Shown here piece by piece: positions 17,853 through 26,325 of a stretch of 64,000 bases of DNA. The position numbers and the translations under genes were made by a program. The notes under the pieces were generated by a model. It made no database searches. It had not been told where the DNA came from and was given only the letters and a program-made list of their open reading frames with translations. Numbering within the stretch: position 1 is the stretch's first letter; the number at the start of each line of letters is the position of its first letter. This DNA comes from Flavobacterium poyangense (lineage in GTDB: Bacteria > Bacteroidota > Bacteroidia > Flavobacteriales > Flavobacteriaceae): assembly GCF_011751075.1 (NCBI RefSeq), contig NZ_JAALLN010000010.1, forward strand, positions 83,040 to 147,039, in the 5' to 3' direction.

Positions 17853-20051
17853 CTAATAACAATCGGCCAGTATTTGTTTTTTTGCTTTATAATATGCTAA
17901 ATCATTTCCATTTTTCACTATACAAATTTCGTCCAACACCTTTTCTACATCTTGTTGCATAACCAGTGAACCGCAAATCATCACAACTCCACCTTGTTTC
18001 AATAAATTAGCAAAGAAATCAGCGTCTTTTTGTATCAAATCCATCACATAACATTGATTTTGCTCTCGCGAAAAAGCAATATGAAAGTCTTGTAAATGTT
18101 GGTTTGCTATCTGTTCCAGAGCAAACTGTTTGTGTCTGGCAACAGTATCTGTTTCGTTTCGGAAACCGGTATACAAATGACAGGCTACTTTCCTTTTATT
18201 TTGCTCAATCATTCCCAAAAACGGAGCAATACCCGTTCCATTGGAAATCATTGCCACGGCTGGCGCTTTTTTAGGAAAATGAAATCCTGAATTCTGAATA
18301 ATACGTGCCTTAATTACCGATCCGGCTTCAAGCGCATACAAATAACCTGAACCCAGACCTTGCTCATGTAGTTTTACTACCAGGTTTATGTTTCCACTAC
18401 TTTTCCCAACAGAATACAAACGATCTCTGCCATCTCCGGCCGGATAAATAGCCAATAAATCTCCTGAAGTAAATTTTGTTCTCATCCCGGCACTTAAGCT
18501 TAACATAAAGGTATGATCGTTTTCTGAAATGATCGTTTTCTCCAACACCATCATTTTTTCAAGACCTTTTGGCTTTTGGGCATACGTTGCAGGAGTTGTA
18601 GCTAAAGTAATTCCTGCTTTTTGATTCCACTTTTTCACCCAGTCCGTAAATTGTACCGGTGATTTGTCATCGATAAGATGTACATCCAGAAATCTGTTAC
18701 TCCAGTTTTGAAGCCCCAAAATTTCATCTGCTTTTATAGCAAAACCACAAAAGTCAGGATAGGACTTAGAACCAAAACCAACAACAGATACATTTACTTT
18801 CTGCTCTTGCGGATATTGCTCTACAAGCGATAAAAATTTACCACCGTTAGACGGTGCATCACCCAATCCGTGTGTAGAAGTGAAAATAAGAAGATGTTCT
18901 GCTTTTGGAAACTGTTTGTACTCGTTTAAACCTCCTAAATAAGACGAAAAACCATGGGCAAGTAATTGGCTGTGAATGGCATTCGCAAAACGCAATGTGC
19001 TTCCGTTTTCTGAGCCGGCCAACAAAATAAACTGACTGTCTTTTGCCTTATGTTTGTTTTTAATTCGTGTTTCTTTGCGACGTAAAGTCATTGCAAAACC
19101 CGAATAAATAAAAAACAGAATGTTTAATGATGCAATTGCCAGAACGACCGCCCAAATGGCACTTGCACGTCCGGTATGCAGATCTAGGCTCAGTTTTTCC
19201 AGCAATACCGTTACGGGATACTGCTCTTCACTAATAATTTGTCCGGTAAACTGATTCACATGCAGTTCACGATCATTCAATTTAAGAATAAAAACTTCTT
19301 CGGGATCTTCTGTATCAAAAGGAAATTCTATTTTTTGAACTTCAGAAAGTTTAGTGTTTTTGAAAATCTCAAAATCGGCAGTATCTTGTTGTTTACTGCT
19401 TTGATTGTCAAAATGCGTTTCTTTGGGATTTTTGCTCTCGGGAAAAAGCTTAAACCTTTGCATCGAAAGATAGGTACCCGAAAGTGCAATGATTAAAATA
19501 GGAATAAGCATGAGCCTGCCTAAAATAACATGGTAATATTGCGCAAAACTGTCTTTAATAATTTTTGAGAAAAAGCGACGGAGTCCTTTTTGTCGCTGTA
19601 AAACTAATGCGGTACCTGAAATTGCAATCAGAAAAAGCAAAAAAGCATTTATTCCGATAAAAAACCTTCCGGTTTCATGCAAAAAAAGAGAACGATGGAA
19701 AGAAGTAACCCATTGTATAAAAGCGCCTTTCTTTTCTGCTTTACCTAATACTTTACCATTTTGCGGATCTATATAGGCTTCAACTTCATTGCCTTCTTCA
19801 TCAAGCCCTTTTAATGTTGTAAATTGATTGTGATCTACACTAATCTCACTAACTTCTAAATATTTCTTACTCAGAGTCGGAATAACAGCTGCAACAGATA
19901 AATTCTCAAAGTTAGTAACACCATAAGGCGGTATTTTCTCCCCTATTGCATCGGCTGCAAGGACAACTCCCGTAAGGGATGCCAAAACAAGAAACAAAGA
20001 AGAAAATACCGCCAGAGTTAAGTGTGCATATCTCCAAACGGATAATGTCAT
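17853..20051 (-). CDS. PepSY membrane protein fused to flavodoxin and ferredoxin-reductase domains
   Basis: 732 aa. Order: TM helix at about 10-32, PepSY domain (about 50-115), two TM helices near 130-150 and 175-195, a second PepSY-like segment (about 235-285), a TM helix near 295-320, a flavodoxin domain (FILLAGSENGSTLRFA, about 345-475), and an FAD/NADPH reductase module (RLYSVGKSS; MICGSLVMQQDVEKVL at the end). This resembles sulfite-reductase flavoproteins attached to a PiuB-like anchor. It would pass electrons from cytoplasmic NADPH through FAD/FMN across the inner membrane, plausibly for ferric-siderophore reduction. It starts 5 bp after the DUF2271 gene. Confidence 0.88.
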   Translation of the reverse strand: MTLSVWRYAHLTLAVFSSLFLVLASLTGVVLAADAIGEKIPPYGVTNFENLSVAAVIPTLSKKYLEVSEISVDHNQFTTLKGLDEEGNEVEAYIDPQNGKVLGKAEKKGAFIQWVTSFHRSLFLHETGRFFIGINAFLLFLIAISGTALVLQRQKGLRRFFSKIIKDSFAQYYHVILGRLMLIPILIIALSGTYLSMQRFKLFPESKNPKETHFDNQSSKQQDTADFEIFKNTKLSEVQKIEFPFDTEDPEEVFILKLNDRELHVNQFTGQIISEEQYPVTVLLEKLSLDLHTGRASAIWAVVLAIASLNILFFIYSGFAMTLRRKETRIKNKHKAKDSQFILLAGSENGSTLRFANAIHSQLLAHGFSSYLGGLNEYKQFPKAEHLLIFTSTHGLGDAPSNGGKFLSLVEQYPQEQKVNVSVVGFGSKSYPDFCGFAIKADEILGLQNWSNRFLDVHLIDDKSPVQFTDWVKKWNQKAGITLATTPATYAQKPKGLEKMMVLEKTIISENDHTFMLSLSAGMRTKFTSGDLLAIYPAGDGRDRLYSVGKSSGNINLVVKLHEQGLGSGYLYALEAGSVIKARIIQNSGFHFPKKAPAVAMISNGTGIAPFLGMIEQNKRKVACHLYTGFRNETDTVARHKQFALEQIANQHLQDFHIAFSREQNQCYVMDLIQKDADFFANLLKQGGVVMICGSLVMQQDVEKVLDEICIVKNGNDLAYYKAKKQILADCY

Positions 20052-20056
20052 ATGCC

Positions 20057-20536
20057 TTATATATTGCTAAGTTTTACATATCTAATGTATCCTTTACCTT
20101 CTACTTTTTCAGTAACACCAGCTGTTGTTAATGGTATTTCGGCATCCGCTACATGATATTTCTGGTCTTCAACAGCGCTTTCAAAACGTATTTTATAGCC
20201 TTTATCTATTTTTGATGTTTCAATTTCAAACACTGTTACACTACGATCACCTCCGGTAACAGAAGCTCCTGTTTTAGCACTTACATCTGCCTTTTTAGAG
20301 CTGAATTTATTCCATTCCTTTAAACTTGTATACCATTTTTTATCGTCACCCATTACATACAAGGTCTTTTCGTATTCTCCTTTTGCATTTATAAGTGATA
20401 CTGCTACATAGGCACCTTCACCAACATAGTTGGACATTTGCAAAAGACATTTGTATTTAGTGGTTTGCGCTGAAGCCTGAAATGAGGACAGCCCCATGAT
20501 CACTGCCATAAGGCAGATTTTAGATAATGATTTCAT
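20057..20536 (-). CDS. DUF2271 periplasmic protein with candidate flavinylation site
   Basis: 159 aa with a Sec signal peptide (ends ASAQ, residue 24). The fold pattern matches DUF2271. Residues T89-G-A-S92-V-T94 fit the ApbE acceptor pattern [ST]-G-A-[ST]-x-[ST], in which the fourth residue carries FMN. With the ApbE gene two positions downstream and a membrane flavoreductase between, I infer that it is a periplasmic FMN-carrying electron shuttle. The motif and gene order are seen; modification is inferred. It lies 15 bp after the ankyrin gene and 5 bp before the reductase gene, so the three are surely cotranscribed. Confidence 0.7.
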   Translation of the reverse strand: MKSLSKICLMAVIMGLSSFQASAQTTKYKCLLQMSNYVGEGAYVAVSLINAKGEYEKTLYVMGDDKKWYTSLKEWNKFSSKKADVSAKTGASVTGGDRSVTVFEIETSKIDKGYKIRFESAVEDQKYHVADAEIPLTTAGVTEKVEGKGYIRYVKLSNI

Positions 20537-20551
20537 TTAATAATTTATTTA

Positions 20552-22030
20552 CTATTTTAAAAAGTCAATTGCTATATTATTCTTTTTTAACAATTCGTTT
20601 TCTTGAGCCAGACTGTATGCCGTTTCATCAAATTCTGTTTTGATTTCTTTTTTGGCACCTATTGACAATAGATATTTTAAAACGCTATCGTCTTTTGCAA
20701 TCATTGCTGCTTTATGCAATGCGGTTAATCCTTCGCTATTTTTAGCATTTATATCAATATTCAATCCGTCCAGTTTTTTCAACAGGGTGATATTGTTTTT
20801 AGCTGCTGCTGTATAATATAAGGTACTCCCATCTTTTTGTTGCGCTGCAAAGTTAATTCCTTTGTTCTTTAATAAAACTAATTTATCATCGAAATCGTCT
20901 TTTTGTCCTCCTTTTGAACCTTTATAAGACTCAACTAAATAAAATGCTAAGTTATTTCCTACTTTATCTTTAACAGTACTGTCGGCTCCTTTGCTCAAAA
21001 GCAATGAAACCACTTCTGCCGAACTTCCTTTTACTGCTGCTGTTAGTGCAGATTCACCTTTAGCATTTACAACATTGATATCTTTAACTTTCGCTAATAA
21101 TGTTTGAACTAATTCGATATCTTTTCCTGCTGATGCAATTATTAACGCTGTATTTCCTTCTTTGTCTGCTTTATTTACATCAACTCCTTTTTCTATAAAA
21201 TACTTTACAATCTCAGATTGTTTTTCTTTGTAAGCCAATATATGAAGTACTGTTTGCCCGTAAGAAGAAATTGTAGTTGGCTTTAATTTAAGATCCTCTA
21301 CCAAATATTTAAATACTTCAATAGAATTTGAGCTTCTGCGCATCGCTTCAGCCGCTGTTATCAATGCATTATCTGTATACTTCACTCCTTTTCCGGCTAA
21401 TGTTTTAAGCAAGCCAATATTTCCTGATCTTGCCGCATAGTCAAAAGCAGTATTTCCGTGGCTGTCAACATCTTTAAGTGACAATCCTTTTGACACTAAA
21501 AAATCCGCAACTTTCAGATCTTTATCTCCCGGAATCGCAAGCAATAAAAGGTTTGCGCCATCATGGTATTTCTTTTTAGGATCAATTCCCGCTTTAAAAA
21601 AAGCATCAAATGTAGTTGGATTATTTACTCCTGCTCCAGCAGCAAAAGCAATAGGTGTTGCACCATGGCTGTCTTCAAGATTAATATCAGATCCTTTAGC
21701 AATAAGATATTCTACTAGTTCTGTATTTCCTTTATAAGCTGCCCAATGCAGATAAATACGATTATCGTGCGTCATTTTCTTTATTCCATTGCCCGGTAAG
21801 CCCAATAAATATTTAATATCTTCAAGAGGCGCGTTATTATTGATCGCTAAAACAACCGGATCAAAAGCATTAGCATTTAATTCTGCAGGATTATTTCCTT
21901 TTTCAATTTCAGCTTTTAAGGTGGCCAAATCCGGAGCTGCTTTCCAAAAATCCTGATTTAAAAGCTTATTTTCCTGAGCATTAACCTGCAATGTCGCTGC
22001 TATTATGGCAGTAAAGATTATTTTTTTCAT
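20552..22030 (-). CDS. Exported ankyrin-repeat protein
   Basis: 492 aa with a signal peptide (ends VNAQ, about residue 18). At least ten ankyrin repeats cover about residues 85-480, with typical cores such as DSHGATPIAFAAGAG, DSHGNTAFDYAARSGN, DKEGNTALIIASAGKD and NSEGLTALHKAAMIAKDD. Ankyrin stacks bind proteins; there is no catalytic domain. It lies between the DUF4374 and DUF2271 genes of the iron-type operon. Bacterial exported ankyrin proteins next to redox genes (AnkB beside catalase) support a periplasmic scaffold or protective role, but its partner is unknown. Confidence 0.8.
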   Translation of the reverse strand: MKKIIFTAIIAATLQVNAQENKLLNQDFWKAAPDLATLKAEIEKGNNPAELNANAFDPVVLAINNNAPLEDIKYLLGLPGNGIKKMTHDNRIYLHWAAYKGNTELVEYLIAKGSDINLEDSHGATPIAFAAGAGVNNPTTFDAFFKAGIDPKKKYHDGANLLLLAIPGDKDLKVADFLVSKGLSLKDVDSHGNTAFDYAARSGNIGLLKTLAGKGVKYTDNALITAAEAMRRSSNSIEVFKYLVEDLKLKPTTISSYGQTVLHILAYKEKQSEIVKYFIEKGVDVNKADKEGNTALIIASAGKDIELVQTLLAKVKDINVVNAKGESALTAAVKGSSAEVVSLLLSKGADSTVKDKVGNNLAFYLVESYKGSKGGQKDDFDDKLVLLKNKGINFAAQQKDGSTLYYTAAAKNNITLLKKLDGLNIDINAKNSEGLTALHKAAMIAKDDSVLKYLLSIGAKKEIKTEFDETAYSLAQENELLKKNNIAIDFLK

Positions 22031-22072
22031 AGTTTAGATAATAACAAATGGTAATATATTTAACGAAACAAT

Positions 22073-22094
22073 CCGCCCCGTGATTTCGAGGCGG
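22073..22094. promoter_or_regulatory. GC-rich intergenic hairpin within the operon
   Basis: CCGCC and GGCGG arms around 12 bases lie in the 136-bp gap between the DUF4374 and ankyrin genes, without a U tract. It could protect the upstream mRNA segment from 3' decay and lower expression of the distal genes. Confidence 0.4.
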
Positions 22095-22166
22095 AAAGTT
22101 AAATCTTATTTAGAATATTTCAAAATAAGAATCAATGAATCTGTTTTAATTTTTCAACAAAAATTC

Positions 22167-23504
22167 CTAGAATACTCCAATATAATGATTCCCAGGTTTA
22201 TTGATTAATTTAGCTCCTTTTGTAACTGCACCTGTAGCAACATCAATAACATAAATATTACCGTCTTTACCAACTGGAGTAACAGCAATAAAAATTTCGT
22301 TTTTATCAACTACAAAACCTTGATATTGATTAAAACTCAAATCAGCATCATAAGCAATCCCTTCAACTAACTTAGCTGTTTTTGCATTAAGGTCAATTCT
22401 GGCAATATAACTCTGTGCACCAGTCTGCTCATGTCTGTACAAAGCATAAGCAATACCTTTACCTGCATATCTCCATGCTTCAATATAAGATCCTTTTACT
22501 CCTAAAGCTTTATCTAAACTAAATACATACGTATTGTCATACTGATTGCTTTGGTTGATTTTTAATATGTATGATCCGTTTTTTAAATCTCTTTGAGTCG
22601 CCTGATAGATGTTACCATCAGTAGCTACAAAACTATTAAAACTTCTGAAGCCACTTGTATCTCCAAAAGCTACTGTAGAAGTAATAACCTGAGGATTTGT
22701 CAAGGATGGATAATCTACTATTACAGATTTAGATCCGATACGCTCAAATGTGCTTTCGTTTTGTCCTGTAGCCGGATTTGTTTTACGCATCCAGGTACCA
22801 ATAATAAGTTTATCTCCAGCTTTGTTAAGCGTTGGAGCATCTAAACGAAAAATATGATGTCCTAAAGCTTCTTCAGCATCAGTTAATGGAATTTGGTATT
22901 GTTTTGCTCCTGAAATTAAAATATTTTTTAAATCTAAAGACAATACGGTTGCACCACCTCTGGTATGCTTGTAACTCTTATCTGCATTGGTAACGACTAC
23001 CGGAGCAGTGATATTTACCGCTATACCTGTTTTATCTCCGTCAAAAAGTTTATTCCATCTTGGAGCTGTTCCTGCATACTGCGAAATATTTACTGTACTT
23101 CCTGATTGTTCAAATTTTGATGCACCATTTACTTTGTAAGTCATAAACTCACCTCCATTACTACCTGTATACGTAATATTAAAAAGTGTATTACCATCTA
23201 CAGAAGATTGTAAACGAGCAGTTCTGCTTGACTGAACTGGCATTCCGTCATCATAAACATTAACAGAGAAATTAGCGTTTTTAGCATTTTCTTTACTGAT
23301 CGAATATACTCTTGTTCCTCCATCTCCGTCACCCGCCTGCGTTTGCATCAATGCTCCGGCAACAGTTATCCAACGACTGTCTGCCGCAGGAGGAGGAGTT
23401 GTAGTATTTTCTTTTTTATCGTCGTCACTACTGCAGCTTGTTACTAGTCCAAATGTGGTTAAGATCAAACCACATGCAAGCAATTTAAATGTACCTTTTT
23501 TCAT
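22167..23504 (-). CDS. DUF4374 lipoprotein, XusB-like siderophore-binding candidate
   Basis: 445 aa. Lipobox LVTSC with Cys near residue 24, then an acidic/Pro linker and a beta-propeller-like domain: regularly spaced strands such as TRVYSISKEN, FMTYKVNG, VLSLDLKN, YILKINQSN, YIARIDLNAK and IYVIDVATG. DUF4374 includes XusB of Bacteroides thetaiotaomicron, an outer-membrane lipoprotein that binds xenosiderophores. Here it follows the TonB receptor by 34 bp, as in xusAB. I infer siderophore capture at the cell surface; specificity is unknown. Confidence 0.8.
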   Translation of the reverse strand: MKKGTFKLLACGLILTTFGLVTSCSSDDDKKENTTTPPPAADSRWITVAGALMQTQAGDGDGGTRVYSISKENAKNANFSVNVYDDGMPVQSSRTARLQSSVDGNTLFNITYTGSNGGEFMTYKVNGASKFEQSGSTVNISQYAGTAPRWNKLFDGDKTGIAVNITAPVVVTNADKSYKHTRGGATVLSLDLKNILISGAKQYQIPLTDAEEALGHHIFRLDAPTLNKAGDKLIIGTWMRKTNPATGQNESTFERIGSKSVIVDYPSLTNPQVITSTVAFGDTSGFRSFNSFVATDGNIYQATQRDLKNGSYILKINQSNQYDNTYVFSLDKALGVKGSYIEAWRYAGKGIAYALYRHEQTGAQSYIARIDLNAKTAKLVEGIAYDADLSFNQYQGFVVDKNEIFIAVTPVGKDGNIYVIDVATGAVTKGAKLINKPGNHYIGVF

Positions 23505-23538
23505 ATTTATTGCATTAAAAAAATTAATTATTCACGTA

Positions 23539-25941
23539 TTAAAAACTGTTGAACGTATAATTCAACTTCACATAAAAAGCTCTTCCGGGCTTTTGTGCCG
23601 CAAAATTGTCGTATACCTGCTCATTAAATATATTTTTCGCGTCAAAACTCAGGACAATTTTTTTATTTGGAAACATATAACTGGCTCCTAAATCTTGCGG
23701 AAACTGTTCCGGTGCATAATCTAACCCTTTCAGCCATCCGGTATAAAAAGAAGCCACATAACCAAAATTGTAATACAGATTTAGTTCTGAATTGCTTTTT
23801 ATAATATCCTTAAGGTTGTACTGGACACTTCCATTAACTGTAAAGAATGGCTCGTTTGGCAATTGATTATTATAATAGGTCTGAATATTGCCATTATTAT
23901 CATATTTCTCTTTAAACAACGAGCTAAACTTTGACATGTTTAACGAAACAAATAACCTGTCGTTATATGCATAATCTGCTGAAGCCTCAAAACCAATGGC
24001 CTGTGATTTTGACAAATTCACAAAAGGTGATGCTTCTACTGCTTCGTTTACTTTTTCACTTATACGGCGGACGATTTTATCCGCTGCATTTCTCCAAAAA
24101 TAAGAGCCATTCAAAGAGATCTTATGCTCATTGTATTTATAAGGTCCAAATCGTAACCCTACATTCAGGTTATTACTTTGTTCCGGTTTTAAATCGGGGT
24201 TCGGGATTAAATTTTCTCCCGGGTTACCAAATATTTCACGATCAGACGGCAATCGATAGGCTTTTTCTGCAGAGGCTAAAATCATTACTTTTGGCATCAC
24301 AAAATAAGAACCGGCAAATCCGTAACCGAAAACAGAAGTTGTATTTTCTATTATTTTTTCTGTTACAACATTTTGTCCGTTTTCTTTTACCAGAATCAAA
24401 TCTTTCTGTGTGTTGCTTTGTCTGTAATGTTTTCCGAAAAGACTTGTTTTTAAGCGGGAGTCCAGTGCGTTTAATTCGTACCCCAATGAGGTAATACTTT
24501 TCTGAAGATCACGGGTTGGCTCAAAATTCCTTTGCAATTCAGGTTTCATTTCATCTGAATCATTTCTGTCCAGATTATAAAACATATTACCAAACACTAT
24601 TTTATGATTCTCATTCAAGCTGTAATTAAGTCCTGCCCTGGTACTAAATATATTACTCTTAATCGTATTTAATGTAGCGGCACCTTGTTGAGCACCGGTA
24701 TTTGTCAAAATTGGTTTGCCATCATCAATGCTGATTGCCTTTTGTCCGTCCCAGTTATATACCCATTTTACAGTATCATTTACTACTTCATTTCTTTGAC
24801 TATAAACCGCATTCATCGTAAATTCAAGTCCTTTTACCAAAAAGTCTTTTTTAGCATAATTTAAACTCAACACATGAGCTTCTGCTTCTGTAAAACGGCC
24901 TTTATAAGGCTTTGTCATATATTGACCGTGTTGGATCTGGTTGTAATCTGCCGAGCCATTGTAACCAATTAAAAAAGTATCAGCCCAATTGACATTGGTA
25001 TAACCGGCCTCTAACCTTCCGCCATACGATCGGTACATACTGTCAAAACGTTTAACTTTAACTTCTTCTCTTTGTCCATTAGGTTTTATATTGTAAACAA
25101 ATCGTCCCCATACTTCATAATCGTTATCGGAGTAATTTAAAAATCCCGATCCTTTTACCGTAAAACCGGACTTAGCACGAAAAGTTGCGCTTAGATTACT
25201 CTGAAAAGTATTGAAGGAACCATACGAAACAGAGGCATTTAAAGTATTTTTAGCGCCATTTTTAAGGATAACATTAATAGCACCACCTAGTGCATCATCC
25301 GCCAAATGTGCAGGAATAACACCTTTATACACTTCGATGCGTTCTATCAATGCCGGCGGAATACTATTAAGACTAAATGAGGGACCATAAGTAGAAATCG
25401 GAATTCCATCGATAAATATTCTCACTGAATTCCCGGACATTCCGTTTAGATTGTAATCAACACTGGAACCCAGACCGCCATTTTGTCGAATTCTGACACC
25501 TGACGAACGGTCTAATAAGTCGTTTGTTTGGAGATTTCTTTTGGCAGCTTCCTGTGTTTCAATTACATTCACAGAAAATCCTTTGTTTATAATCTCTTTT
25601 TTGGCAGATACTTTCTGAACAACTACTTCTTCTAGAGCCTTTGGTCCATTTTTCTCTATCGTAATGTTTACCGCTAAAGTGGCGCGATTTAAAACAATAT
25701 CGACTGTTTTTGTTTGAGCTTCAATAGAAGAAACTTCTAAAGTATAATTTCCATAAGGCAGTCCCTTAATCTCAAATTGACCGTCATTTTCTACAACAGC
25801 ATATTTTTGAACACCAACAACCCTTACCGTAGCACCGAAAGCATTTTCATTATCACTAAAAGTTACTTTTCCACTAACATTTCCATTTTGTGACCAACCT
25901 GAATAAGTAATCAGAGTGAACATAAACAACAGTAACCTCAT
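23539..25941 (-). CDS. TonB-dependent outer-membrane receptor, XusA-like
   Basis: 800 aa from the ATG at 25941, which starts directly with a signal peptide (MRLLLF...); an upstream ATG would add ten polar residues. After the signal comes a carboxypeptidase-like regulatory domain (about 20-100), a plug domain (about 125-230: ETQEAAKRNLQTNDLLDRSS, RIEVYKGVIPA, ALGGAINVIL) and a 22-strand barrel ending in NYTFNSF. It imports a ligand, probably a ferric siderophore, with energy from TonB-ExbBD. First gene of the operon, with a phased repeat 5' of it. Confidence 0.9.
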   Translation of the reverse strand: MRLLLFMFTLITYSGWSQNGNVSGKVTFSDNENAFGATVRVVGVQKYAVVENDGQFEIKGLPYGNYTLEVSSIEAQTKTVDIVLNRATLAVNITIEKNGPKALEEVVVQKVSAKKEIINKGFSVNVIETQEAAKRNLQTNDLLDRSSGVRIRQNGGLGSSVDYNLNGMSGNSVRIFIDGIPISTYGPSFSLNSIPPALIERIEVYKGVIPAHLADDALGGAINVILKNGAKNTLNASVSYGSFNTFQSNLSATFRAKSGFTVKGSGFLNYSDNDYEVWGRFVYNIKPNGQREEVKVKRFDSMYRSYGGRLEAGYTNVNWADTFLIGYNGSADYNQIQHGQYMTKPYKGRFTEAEAHVLSLNYAKKDFLVKGLEFTMNAVYSQRNEVVNDTVKWVYNWDGQKAISIDDGKPILTNTGAQQGAATLNTIKSNIFSTRAGLNYSLNENHKIVFGNMFYNLDRNDSDEMKPELQRNFEPTRDLQKSITSLGYELNALDSRLKTSLFGKHYRQSNTQKDLILVKENGQNVVTEKIIENTTSVFGYGFAGSYFVMPKVMILASAEKAYRLPSDREIFGNPGENLIPNPDLKPEQSNNLNVGLRFGPYKYNEHKISLNGSYFWRNAADKIVRRISEKVNEAVEASPFVNLSKSQAIGFEASADYAYNDRLFVSLNMSKFSSLFKEKYDNNGNIQTYYNNQLPNEPFFTVNGSVQYNLKDIIKSNSELNLYYNFGYVASFYTGWLKGLDYAPEQFPQDLGASYMFPNKKIVLSFDAKNIFNEQVYDNFAAQKPGRAFYVKLNYTFNSF

Positions 25942-26007
25942 TTTCTTTGAATTTCTTAAATACGATTGCAAACCTAGTAATCTATTTTTACTTAATCTAA
26001 ATAAGCA

Positions 26008-26044
26008 GATTAGAAGATCATTAGAATTACATTAGAAATTCTAA
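26008..26044 (-). promoter_or_regulatory. Helically phased TTCTAATG repeats upstream of the TonB-receptor operon
   Basis: On the minus strand TTCTAATG, TTCTAATG and TTCTAATC occur 11 bp apart, one DNA turn, and the first also forms an inverted repeat TTAGAATT-N8-AATTCTAA with the upstream sequence. The site lies 67-103 bp before the receptor start codon. It looks like a regulator-binding site, possibly iron-responsive, though it is not a standard Fur box. The rest of the 384-bp gap 25942-26325 shows nothing else I can name. Confidence 0.5.
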
Positions 26045-26325
26045 TCTTAAAGAAAAAGAAAGCGGTTACATCCCTTAAAAACTTAGCTTCAAGACAAGTA
26101 CAAAAAAAAACGAGTACTTGGTTGTATACATTTAAGGATTACAATTTGTACCAACAGAGGATCCTACAGTCTTAAAGACACATTCTATTTATCTTCAATA
26201 ACAATGTTGAATTATTATTTATTTATAATGCATATTATCAAAATATTTTACATTTTTGTCAACTTTAATGAATAACTGACTTATTTCCCAAAATAATTCT
26301 TTGTTCGACTAACCCCACCCCAATT

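Noticed and set aside
23931..24494. 187-codon frame antisense to the TonB receptor
   Set aside because: No signal, domain or promoter; shadow of a strongly supported coding gene on the other strand.
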